From positions 11,283,501-11,347,500 of the forward strand of contig NC_060110.1 in assembly GCF_021155765.1 (NCBI RefSeq): a stretch of DNA of 64,000 nucleotides, in the 5' to 3' direction. Position 1 is the stretch's first letter; each line of letters begins with the position of its first letter. Below, one piece after another: positions 53,736-64,000 of this stretch. Under the pieces are notes generated by a model, which worked only from the letters and a program-made list of their open reading frames with translations, searched no databases and was not told where the DNA came from. The position numbers and the translations under genes are program-made. Source of the DNA: Diprion similis (Eukaryota > Arthropoda > Insecta > Hymenoptera > Diprionidae).

Positions 53736-54526
53736 GTTAAGAATTTGCTCAAATTTGAACTAAATATTTCTTGAGCTTCAGCCAATCTGTGAAGGTAAAT
53801 TGAGGTTATGAAGAGTGACGAACCGGTAGTTAGCGTTTTGGATCTTCAAAGTTCTAGTAGAAGGCGGGACAGTAGATAATATTTATTCTATTATATACAA
53901 CGAGTATCAATAATTTAATTGTATATCGGTAAACAAAAAAATACGGTCACAATGACAGAAGTCGAAACGACGCAAACCTTTCATTTCCTGTATCCACACT
54001 GCCAAATGCCACCGCGCGCGCTTTATTTTCTATGATTACTGCTGTGGAGTTAGAAAACAAGGAACAATTTACCGAGCTGATTCCAGTATCAAGTCAATCG
54101 GGATTTTTTCACAGTAATTTAGGAGCTTACGGTAAAAATTCTACGAAATCTGCGATAAAAACGCAAACAAATCCGCAACGTGCGATTATAACACAAACCG
54201 CCATTCCACTGTTTAACATCGTTCTGAAGTTCGACGTTTCTTCGAACCGCGTGTAGCAGCACCGTTTGCCTAGGGATTAGGGACTAGTAAGATTATGCTC
54301 TGAGATGTTCTGCTAGGGGATCTACAATTTGATAACACAACTATGAGCCATTCAGTAGCTCCTTCTTTGAGTGATTTGTCCATAACTAAATTTCTGAAAA
54401 CGACTCAATTTTTTATTTTATTCCAAAGATTCTCCTTTCCACTTGATCATTTCTAATCTACATCCATTTATTCCAGATATACATTTTATTTTAATGCACA
54501 ACTTTTTAATTGTAACTGAATGCATT
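53736..54526. other. WDR5 upstream region
   Basis: Contains the WDR5 5' UTR and presumably its promoter; a GC-richer block at about 53,990-54,030 (ACCGCGCGCGC) is the best promoter candidate. A plus-strand 74-codon frame at 54,032-54,256 has no recognisable domain and is not called. The THAP gene ends at 54,527, so this stretch also holds its 3' UTR. Confidence 0.5.
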
Positions 54527-56706
54527 TCATAAAATGTTGAACACAATTATAGCTAGGCTTTTTGAGAATAGAAATGAACCATGTATGGCATACGAATTTA
54601 GCGCAAGTAGAAAAGCACGATTGTGTTCAGGAGTTTCCATAAGGCATGTAATGATATCTCTGCCGAAGGTCAGACTGTTCCCTGAAATAAATGAATATGT
54701 TTCCCAATAAAATATGATATTTTCGATTACTTGTATTTATTATTTTTATTATCAAAGCTTTCGATGTGAATTTGAAATATTTTATATTAAAATAATTTAT
54801 ACTTTGGTATAATTTTGAATTCGTTCATACCATTATTCAATTATAAGTTAATTCGACGACAAGCTAGGATGCATTTCATTTGTACATATTACTTATTACT
54901 TAATCCTAATTTAAATTATTTACTATTACTCAAATACGTAACTAAACTACAATGTGTCGAATATGTTTATTGAAAAAATATAATCTATTGTTCAAATGCT
55001 AATTACATTTTTGAAATAACTGTTCGTAATGTAAAGCAATTAAAAATAAATAACAACATTAAGTGGTATTTCTGGGATCTATCCAGAATCGATTGGATGG
55101 ATAAAATATTGATTTATAAAATGAATTCATAAACGATTTAGTATATAAAATTTATTTACATGATTGGAAATACTATATAAATAAATATAAAACAAAACTC
55201 AGCAATGGTATATAGAAACGTTGAAAACAACTACTGGGAAAGTTCACCACAGCTCCCAAAATTCAGGCAACTTGAATTTGGCAAATTAAAGCTTATACAA
55301 TATGTACAGTTTCTTTATATTTACAAATAAATATTTTTTCTAAGTCTAAAATATTATCAATTACTTCAATTGATTGTATATATTACAATTTGACTATATA
55401 CATTATCTTGATTAATATTGTTTAATTAGTCTCATTTATTCTTACTACTCACTTTTAAAACTTCCGGTATGAGGTTTTTTTTTCTTGAGACGATGAATTA
55501 AGTTACCAATGGTCTTCACTTTTGATCTTGCACGATACAGTCTCATTGCTTGCACTCTCCTCATACGACGTAGTTCTCTCACCTTTTTCTGACCATTTTT
55601 TATGATTTTCTTAAGCAAAGTTACATTATTTACTGTGTCTACATTAATATTTACAAGTGATTTTTTTAAAATTCTTTTGGCTGGACAAGACATCGTTTTA
55701 GTAAGTAATTCATTGCTGCAATTAAAAATTTATGCTCAATTTAAATGTATTAACAGGATTAAATAGGGTCTTCAACGTCTGGAAGAATTTTATGTACTTG
55801 CTAACCAAGGCACATTTATTTGAAACAGTATTCAAGTTATTGAAAGTGGCTAATTCACTCGGTGGAGAATCATTCGAATGATTTTGAAATTGTATAAAAA
55901 AAGTTTTGAATCAGCTTGCTATTTGTATTTTAATAATGACACTTTTCATTGAACTTGTATTAAATTTTATTACCTGCCACTTCTATTATTATGAACTGGT
56001 GTCAAAAGATTAGCTGATTCCATAACATTTCGATGTCGACCAGTACAAGATGTATCAGAAGCGTTGGTAAGTAATGATGTATTTGAAGAAGTATCTGACA
56101 ATGGATCAATAACACTTCGGATATTTTCATTCACCACATTATCCAAGTTGCCTGATACACTTTGCATGTCAATAGCTTCATGTTGATTCAGTGGTCTGTG
56201 CAAAAAAAAACCATTTATAAACATAAAATCATACCGTACTCCCATACTTATGTCAGATTTACTAAAAAAAATTATGCTAATTCAATACATACCGTTTTGC
56301 AATTTCTGCGAGGTCAAATATTGTCTCAAAAAGCCTCAAAAGTTTACCACCATAATTGAAATATTTTTCTTCAAAATGAAAAGCACATACATATGTATAT
56401 TTTTTGAATTCAACATTCTCATGGAAATTATTTTTTGTATACTGTCGGACCATTTTCTCTTACTCTCTTCGTTAACTGGCACCCTGTAATTCGATTATTT
56501 GAATGATTCAAATTGATGAATGAAACCGAAAACATCATGACAATAATTAACAGTAATAATTGATCAGAGGTTAGATATTACAGGTTGTGGGTGTTGTGTT
56601 GTACAAGTTTATAGTTAAGTTCAACTTACTGAAAAAAATTAAGCTTAAGACATCCTGGATCGTCATTTTGCAGTCTACAATTGGGAATTATACACTTTCT
56701 CGGCAT
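54527..56706 (-). CDS. THAP-type zinc finger protein, frame broken in exon 2
   Basis: THAP domains are C2CH zinc fingers that bind DNA and are related to the P-element transposase DNA-binding domain. Five exons: 56706-56630, 56483-56293, 56195-55974, 55715-55453, 54681-54527. Exon 1 starts MPRKCIIPNC (first Cys pair) and runs into FF. Exon 2 gives VPVNEESKRKW (the conserved Trp) in one frame, then FKKYTYVCAFHFEEKYF (the Cys-X2-His) in another. One extra base is needed between them, most simply at one of two six-T runs on the plus strand (56,431-56,436 or 56,400-56,405). All later exons fit the second frame and give about 302 aa: a Ser/Thr/Asn-rich linker, a very basic segment (KKVRELRRMRRVQAMRLYRARSK) and a C-terminal exon containing TPEHNRAFLLAL. 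It may be a real gene with a sequencing error, or a recent pseudogene. Confidence 0.7.
54682..55452 (-). other. last intron of the THAP gene
   Basis: A 771-base AT-rich intron inferred from donor GTGAGT at 55,452 and acceptor CATTTATTTCAG at 54,682. Phases match (AAA-A joined to GG-AAC). Without splicing, the frame ends four codons later at a stop. Nothing else is recognised inside it. Confidence 0.6.
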
Positions 56707-57063
56707 TTTGATTGTTATTTTGGATGAAAATCATTAGACTTGGGCAGAGCAATCGAACTAATACTATAACGCGGGAAGCGCACTCAGCCAATCATAGCGC
56801 AGAGCAAGAGAATGAGAGGGGTAAGAGGTAGGTGTGAATTGGGATTGTCTTGACCCAGTGTCGTGGCCCCTTTGCCGTTGACTAACGAATATTGTTCCTA
56901 CATGACGTCATTTATATGCGACAACGATTGTCGTGAAGTCATGTACGGGCTGACATGTCGCTTTGTAAATGCGCACCATACGCAGAGCTGCACGGACGCA
57001 GTTGAGCGGTGAGACATCACAATGCATGAAACCTATTGCATACATTATCGCTATTTTGATTAG
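56707..57063. promoter_or_regulatory. THAP gene upstream region with a full CRE palindrome
   Basis: Lies between the THAP start codon (56,706) and the satellite. It contains a perfect ATGACGTCAT palindrome at 56,902-56,911, the CREB/ATF/AP-1-like full site. A perfect hairpin CGACAA-CGA-TTGTCG lies near 56,919-56,933, and an inverted CCAAT element (ATTGGCTG on the minus strand) near 56,790. It is CpG-richer than its surroundings, consistent with a promoter of the minus-strand THAP gene. Confidence 0.45.
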
Positions 57064-59380
57064 TTGATCGATTTCTCTCGCAAGATTATTTCGGATTATT
57101 GCCCCGAAGAATTAATTACAGCACTTTACAAACTCGTCGAAATTTTCGCCAAAAATCGAAAGGGGTGAGCCTTACTTTTTTGCTCATTTTCGGAGCCGAA
57201 AATTTGTGGTCTTGGAATCGATTTGTATGACCATTTCTAGAGTAATTTGACCCCAGGAACTCAGAAAACATATGAAAATAAGCGTAGGACCAGCAGCAAA
57301 GAAATGACGTTGAAAATCATGAGTTTTTTGACTGTAACTTTTCAGCTATCGCTCGCAGCGTATTGGGACTGCGCTTGATCGATTTCTCTCGCAAAATTAC
57401 GTCGGAATAGTGCCCTACAAAATTGTTTGCAGCACTTCTCAAAATCGTCAAAATTTCCGTAAAAAATCCGAAGGGGTTAGCCTTACTTTTTTGCTCATTT
57501 TCGGAGCCGAAAATTTGTGGTCTTGGAATCGATTTGTATGACCATTTCTAGAGTAATTTGACCCCCAGGAACTCAGAAAACATATCAAAATAAGCGTAGG
57601 ACCAGCAGCAAAGAAATGACGATGAAAATCATGAGTTTTTTAGCTGTAACTTTTCAGCTATTGCTCGCAGCGTATTGGGACTGCGCTTGATCGATTTCAC
57701 TCGCAAAATTACGTCGGAATAGTGCCCTACAGAATTGATTGCAGCACTTTTCAAATTCGTCGAAATTTTGACCAAAAATCCAAAGGGGTTAGCCTTACTT
57801 TTCTGCTCATTTTCGGAGCCGAAAATTTGTGGATTTGGAATCGATTCGTATGACTATTTCTAGAGTAATTTGACCCCCAGGAACTCAGAAAACACATCAA
57901 AATAAGCGTAGGACCAGCAGCAAAGAAATGACGATGAAAATCATGAGTTTTTCGGCTCTAACTTTTCAGCTATCATTCGCAGCGTTTTGGGACTGCGCTT
58001 AATCGATTTTTCTCGCAAAATTACGTCGGAATAGTGCCCTACAGAATTGATTGCAGCACTTCTCAAAATCGTCGAAATTTCCGTAAAAAATCCAAAGGGG
58101 TTAGCCTTACTTTTTTGCTCATTTTCGGAGCCGAAAATTTGTGGTCTTGGAATCGATTTGTATGACCATTTCTAGAGTAATTTGACCCCCAGGAACTCAG
58201 AAAACATATCAAAATAAGCGTAGGACCAGCAGCAAAGAAATGACGATGAAAATCATGAGTTTTTTGGCTGTAACTTTTCAGCTATCGCTCGCAGCGTATT
58301 AGGACTGCGCTTGATCGATTCCTCTCGCAAAATTACGTCGGAATAGTGCCCTACAGAATTGATTGCAGCACTTTTTAAATTCGTCGAAATTTTGGCCAAA
58401 AATCCAAAGGGGTTAGCCTTACTTTTCTGCTCATTTTCGGAGTCGAAAATTTGTGGATTTGGAATCGATTTGTATGACTATTTCTAGAGTAATTTGACCC
58501 CCAGGAACTCAGAAAACACATCAAAATAAGCGTAGGGCCAGCAGCAAAGAAATGACGATGAAAATCATGAGTTTTTCGGCTCTAACTTTTCAGCTATCAT
58601 TCGCAGCGTTTTGGGACTGCGCTTAATCGATTTCTCTCGCAAAATTACGTCGTAATAGTGCCCTACAGAATTGATTGCAGCACTTCTCAAAATCGTCGAA
58701 ATTTCCGTAAAAAATCCAAAGGGGTTAGCCTTACTTTTTTGCTCATTTTCGGAGCCGAAAATTTGTGGTCTTGGAATCGATTTGTATGACCATTTCTAGA
58801 GTAATTTGACCCCCAGGAACTCAGAAAACATATCAAAATAAGCGTAGGACCAGCAGCAAAGAAATGACGATGAAAATCATGAGTTTTTTGGCTGTAACTT
58901 TTCAGCTATCGCTCGCAGCGTATTGGGACTGCGCTTGATCGATTTCACTCGCAAAATTACGTCGGAATAGTGCCCTACAGAATTGATTGCAGCACTTTTC
59001 AAATTCGTCGAAATTTTGGCCAAAAATCCAAAGGGGTTAGCCTTACTTTTCTGCTCATTTTCGGAGCCGAAAATTTGTGGATTTGGAATCGATTCGTATG
59101 ACTATTTCTAGAGTAATTTGACCCCCAGGAACTCAGAAAACACATCAAAATAAGCGTAGGACCAGCAGCAAAGAGATGACGATGAAAATCATGAGTTTTT
59201 CGGCTCTAACTTTTCAGCTATCATTCGCAGCGTTTTGGGACTGCGCTTAATCGATTTCTCTCGCAAAATTACGTCGGAATAGTGCCCTACAGAATTGATT
59301 GCAGCACTTCTCAAAATCGTCGAAATTTCCGTAAAAAATCCAAAGGGGTTAGCCTTACTTTTTTGCTCATTTTCGGAGCC

Positions 59381-61193
59381 TTAAATTTGTGGTCTTGGAA
59401 TCGATTTGTATGACCATTTCTAGAGTAATTTGACCCCCAGGAACTCAGAAAACATATCAAAATAAGCGTGGGACCAGCAGCAAAGAAATGACGATGAAAA
59501 TCATGAGTTTTTTGGCTGTAACTTTTCAGCTATCGCTCGCAGCGTATTAGGACTGCGCTTGATCGATTCCTCTCGCAAAATTACGTCGGAATAGTGCCCT
59601 ACAGAATTGATTGCAGCACTTTTCAAATTCGTCGAAATTTTGGCCAAAAATCCAAAGGGGTTAGCCTTACTTTTCTGCTCATTTTCGGAGTCGAAAATTT
59701 GTGGATTTGGAATCGATTTGTATGACTATTTCTAGAGTAATTTGACCCCCAGGAACTCAGAAAACACATCAAAATAAGCGTAGGACCAGCAGCAAAGAAA
59801 TGACGATGAAAATCATGAGTTTTTCGGCTCTTACTTTTCAGCTATCATTCGCAGCGTTTTGGGACTGCGCTTAATCGATTTCTCTCGCAAAATTACGTCG
59901 GAATAGTGCCCTACAGAATTGATTGCAGCACTTCTCAAAATCGTCGAAATTTCCGTAAAAAATCCAAAGGGGTTAGCCTTACTTTTTTGCTCATTTTCGG
60001 AGCCGAAAATTTGTGGTCTTGGAATCGATTTGTATGACCATTTCTAGAGTAATTTGACCCCCAGGAACTCAGAAAACATATCAAAATAAGCGTAGGACCA
60101 GCAGCAAAGAAATGACCATGAAAATCATGAGTTTTTTGGCTGTAACTTTTCAGCTATCGCTCGCAGCGTATTGGGACTGCGCTTGATCGATTTCTCTCGC
60201 AAAATTACGTCGGAATAGTGCCCTACAGAATTGATTGCAGCACTTCTCAAAATCGTCGAAATTTCCGTAAAAAATCCAAAGGGGTTAACCTTACTTTTTT
60301 GCTCATTTTCGGAGCCGAAAATTTGTGGTCTTGGAATCGATTTGTATGACCATTTCTAGAGTAACTTGACCCCCAGGAACTCAAAAAACATATCAAAATA
60401 AGCGTAGGACCAGCAGCAAAGAAATGACGTTGAAAATCATGAGTTTTTTGGCTGTAACTTTTCAGCTATCGCTCGCAGCGTATTGGGACTGCGCTTGATC
60501 GATTACTCTCGCAAAATTACGTCGGAATAGTGCCCTACAGAATTGATTGCAGCACTTTTCAAATTCGTCGAAATTTTGGCCAAAAATCCAAAGGGGTTAG
60601 CCTTACTTTTCTGCTCATTTTCGGAGCCGGAAATTTGTGGATTTGGAATCGATTTGTATCATTATTTCTAGAGTAATTTGACCCCCAGGAACTCAGAAAA
60701 CACATCAAAATAAGCGTAGGACCAGCAGCAAAGAAATGACGATGAAAATCATGAGTTTTTCGGCTCTAACTTTTCAGCTATCATTCGCAGCGTATTGGGA
60801 CTGCGCTTAATCGATTTCTCTCGCAAAATTACGTCGGAATAGTGCCCTACAGAATTGATTGCAGCACTTTTCAAAATCGTCGAAAATCCGTAAAAAATCC
60901 AAAGGGGTTAGCCTTACTTTTTTGCTCATTTTCGAAGCCGAAAATTTGTGGTCTTGGAATCGATTTGTATGACCATTTCTAGAGTAATTTGACCCCCAGG
61001 AACTCAGAAAACATATCAAAATAAGCGTAGGACCAGCAGCAAAGAAATGACGATGAAAATCATGAGTTTTTTGGCTGTAACTTTTCAGCTATCGCTCGCA
61101 GCGTATTGGGACTGCGCTTGATCGATTTCTCTCGCAAAATTACGTCGGAATAGTGCCCTACAGAATTGATTGCAGCACTTTTCAAGTTCGTCG
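59381..61193. repeat. higher-order repeat block, copy 1
   Basis: This stretch recurs at an offset of 2,807 bases (62,188-64,000), that is nine monomers, one of them 311 bp. Diagnostic variants travel together: GCCTTAAATTT, AAGCGTGGGACC, CGTATTAGGACTG, a GAGTCG variant, two adjacent type A monomers, and the one-base-shorter monomer. Confidence 0.9.
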
Positions 61194-62187
61194 AAATTTT
61201 GGCTCAAAATCCAAAGGGGTTAGCCTTACTTTTTTGCTCATTTTCGGAGCCGAAAATTTGTGGATTTGGAATCGATTTGTATGACTATTTCTAGAGTGAT
61301 TTGACCCCCAGGAACTCAGCAAACACATCAAAATAAGCGTAGGACCAGCAGCAAAGAAATGACGATGAAAATCATGAGTTTTTCGGCTCTAACTTTTGAG
61401 CTATCATTCGCAGCGTATTGGGACTGCGCTTAATCGATTTCCCTCGCAAAATTACGTCGGAATAGTGCACTACAGAATTGATTGCAGCACTTCTCAAAAT
61501 CGTCGAAATTTCCGTAAAAAATCCAAAGGGGTTAGCCTTACTTTTTTGCTCATTTTCGGAGCCGAAAATTTGTGGTCTTGGAATCGATTTGTATGACCAT
61601 TTCTAGAGTAATTTGACCCCTAGGAACTCAGAAAACATATCAAAATAAGCGTAGGACCAGCAGCAAAGAAATGACGATGAAAATCATGAGTTTTTTGGCT
61701 GTAACTTTTCAGCTATCGCTCGCAGCGTATTGGGACTGCGCTTGATCGATTTCTCTCGCAAAATTACGTCGGAATAGTGCCCTACAGAATTGATTGCAGC
61801 ACTTCTCAAAATCGTCGAAATTTCCGTAAAAAATCCAAAGGGGTTAGCCTTACTTTTTTGCTCATTTTCGGAGCCTTAAATTTGTGGTCTTGGAATCGAT
61901 TTGTATGACCATTTCTAGAGTAATTTGACCCCCAGGAACTCAGAAAACATATCAAAATAAGCGTAGGACCAGCAGCAAAGAAATGACGTTGAAAATCATG
62001 AGTTTTTTGGCTGTAACTTTTCAGCTATCGCTCGCAGCGTATTGGGACTGCGCTTGATCGATTCCTCTCGCAAAATTACGTCGGAATAGTGCCCTACAGA
62101 ATTGATTGCAGCACTTTTCAAATTCGTCGAAATTTTGGCCAAAAATCCAAAGGGGTTAGCCTTACTTTTTTGCTCATTTTCGGAGCC

Positions 62188-64000
62188 TTAAATTTGTGGT
62201 CTTGGAATCGATTTGTATGACCATTTCTAGAGTAATTTGACCCCCAGGAACTCAGAAAACATATCAAAATAAGCGTGGGACCAGCAGCAAAGAAATGACG
62301 ATGAAAATCATGAGTTTTTTGGCTGTAACTTTTCAGCTATCGCTCGCAGCGTATTAGGACTGCGCTTGATCGATTCCTCTCGCAAAATTACGTCGGAATA
62401 GTGCCCTACAGAATTGATTGCAGCAATTTTCAAATTCGTCGAAATTTTGGCCAAAAATCCAAAGGGGTTAGCCTTACTTTTCTGCTCATTTTCGGAGTCG
62501 AAAATTTGTGGATTTGGAATCGATTTGTATGACTATTTCTAGAGTAATTTGACCCCCAGGAACTCAGAAAACACATCAAAATAAGCGTAGGACCAGCAGC
62601 AAAGAAATGACGATGAAAATCATGAGTTTTTCGGCTCTTACTTTTCAGCTATCATTCGCAGCGTTTTGGGACTGCGCTTAATCGATTTCTCTCGCAAAAT
62701 TACGTCGGAATAGTGCCCTACAGAATTGATTGCAGCACTTCTCAAAATCGTCGAAATTTCCGTAAAAAATCCAAAGGGGTTAGCCTTACTTTTTTGCTCA
62801 TTTTCGGAGCCGAAAATTTGTGGTCTTGGAATCGATTTGTATGACCATTTCTAGAGTAATTTGACCCCCAGGAACTCAGAAAACATATCAAAATAAGCGT
62901 AGGACCAGCAGCAAAGAAATGACCATGAAAATCATGAGTTTTTTGGCTGTAACTTTTCAGCTATCGCTCGCAGCGTATTGGGACTGCGCTTGATCGATTT
63001 CTCTCGCAAAATTACGTCGGAATAGTGCCCTACAGAATTGATTGCAGCACTTCTCAAAATCGTCGAAATTTCCGTAAAAAATCCAAAGGGGTTAACCTTA
63101 CTTTTTTGCTCATTTTCGGAGCCGAAAATTTGTGGTCTTGGAATCGATTTGTATGACCATTTCTAGAGTAACTTGACCCCCAGGAACTCAAAAAACATAT
63201 CAAAATAAGCGTAGGACCAGCAGCAAAGAAATGACGTTGAAAATCATGAGTTTTTTGGCTGTAACTTTTCAGCTATCGCTCGCAGCGTATTGGGACTGCG
63301 CTTGATCGATTACTCTCGCAAAATTACGTCGGAATAGTGCCCTACAGAATTGATTGCAGCACTTTTCAAATTCGTCGAAATTTTGGCCAAAAATCCAAAG
63401 GGGTTAGCCTTACTTTTCTGCTCATTTTCGGAGCCGGAAATTTGTGGATTTGGAATCGATTTGTATCATTATTTCTAGAGTAATTTGACCCCCAGGAACT
63501 CAGAAAACACATCAAAATAAGCGTAGGACCAGCAGCAAAGAAATGACGATGAAAATCATGAGTTTTTCGGCTCTAACTTTTCAGCTATCATTCGCAGCGT
63601 ATTGGGACTGCGCTTAATCGATTTCTCTCGCAAAATTACGTCGGAATAGTGCCCTACAGAATTGATTGCAGCACTTTTCAAAATCGTCGAAAATCCGTAA
63701 AAAATCCAAAGGGGTTAGCCTTACTTTTTTGCTCATTTTCGAAGCCGAAAATTTGTGGTCTTGGAATCGATTTGTATGACCATTTCTAGAGTAATTTGAC
63801 CCCCAGGAACTCAGAAAACATATCAAAATAAGCGTAGGACCAGCAGCAAAGAAATGACGATGAAAATCATGAGTTTTTTGGCTGTAACTTTTCAGCTATC
63901 GCTCGCAGCGTATTGGGACTGCGCTTGATCGATTTCTCTCGCAAAATTACGTCGGAATAGTGCCCTACAGAATTGATTGCAGCACTTTTCAAGTTCGTCG
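62188..64000. repeat. higher-order repeat block, copy 2
   Basis: Nearly identical to 59,381-61,193. I found one substitution (A at 62,426 against C at 59,619) while comparing by eye. Left of 62,188 the similarity to copy 1 breaks down, so the duplication junction lies in the monomer around 62,100-62,190. The copy continues beyond the window. Confidence 0.9.

Larger units (their letters stand above)
57064..64000. repeat. 312 bp satellite DNA array (about 22 monomers, continues past window)
   Basis: Head-to-tail monomers recur at exactly 312 bases; for example, the AAGGGGTTAG block sits at 57471, 57783, 58095, 58407, 58719, 59031 and 59343. Two monomer types largely alternate, giving a 624 bp dimer. 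Type A has GTGGTCTTGG, TGACCATTTC and GGCTGTAAC; type B has GTGGATTTGG, TGACTATTTC and GGCTCTAAC. One monomer class is 311 bases (GTCGAAAATCCG near 60,880 and 63,687). The leftmost monomer is the most diverged. The array runs to the window edge. Its short open frames (such as 60,807-61,019 and 63,614-63,826, identical) are repeat artefacts. A centromeric or pericentromeric location is possible but not shown. Confidence 0.97.

Noticed and set aside
54032-54256. 74-codon plus-strand frame upstream of WDR5
   Set aside because: No recognisable domain; Gln/Thr/Ser-rich composition of 5' UTR-like sequence; no supporting splice sites.
60807-63826. Identical 70-codon minus-strand frames in the satellite (60,807-61,019 and 63,614-63,826) and a 66-codon plus-strand frame at 61,396-61,596
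   Set aside because: They lie wholly inside tandem monomers, use the repeat's own composition and are duplicated by the 2,807 bp higher-order unit. Nothing suggests translation.

Overview
The window is nuclear DNA of an animal, most likely an insect. It holds spliced genes with GT-AG introns, two complete insect-type U6 snRNA genes with TATA boxes, an insect-like UBR4 (poe) gene, WDR5 (wds), an adenylate kinase 8-like gene, a THAP-domain gene, and a large satellite array at the right edge. A hymenopteran (for example a sawfly) would fit, but the order is inference. Exon models were built by reading splice sites and checking phase across every junction. The UBR4, AK8 and WDR5 models close without a frame error; the THAP model does not.

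Layout. Positions 1-19,300 are gene-poor. The only secure genes are two U6 copies (3062-3168 plus, 6344-6450 minus) in the arms of a ~530 bp inverted duplication. The rest is AT-rich intergenic DNA with microsatellites, a few CpG-rich patches, one possible first exon at the far left, and a decayed ~120 bp repeat array around 15.3-16.4 kb. The AK8-like gene lies at 19,606-23,049 (minus, 11 exons, 497 aa). It is head to head with UBR4 (23,367-49,818, plus, 56 coding exons, 5,246 aa), with 317 bp between the two start codons. UBR4 is tail to tail with WDR5 (51,484-53,735, minus, 8 coding exons, 334 aa). A THAP zinc-finger gene follows at 54,527-56,706 (minus, 5 exons), with an apparent one-base frameshift inside its zinc-finger exon. 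From about 57,064 to the window end there is a tandem satellite with a 312 bp monomer, an A/B monomer alternation and a nearly identical nine-monomer (2,807 bp) higher-order duplication.

How the parts relate. The four protein genes act in separate processes: N-degron ubiquitylation (UBR4), histone H3K4 methylation scaffolding (WDR5), an adenylate-kinase-fold protein (AK8) and a DNA-binding THAP protein. They do not form a pathway. Points most worth a second look are the decay of both P-loops in the AK8-like protein, the U6 inverted duplication, the THAP frameshift, two non-autonomous terminal-inverted-repeat elements in introns, and the higher-order satellite that begins about 360 bp upstream of a gene start. 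I see no CRISPR array, prokaryotic operon or viral gene.
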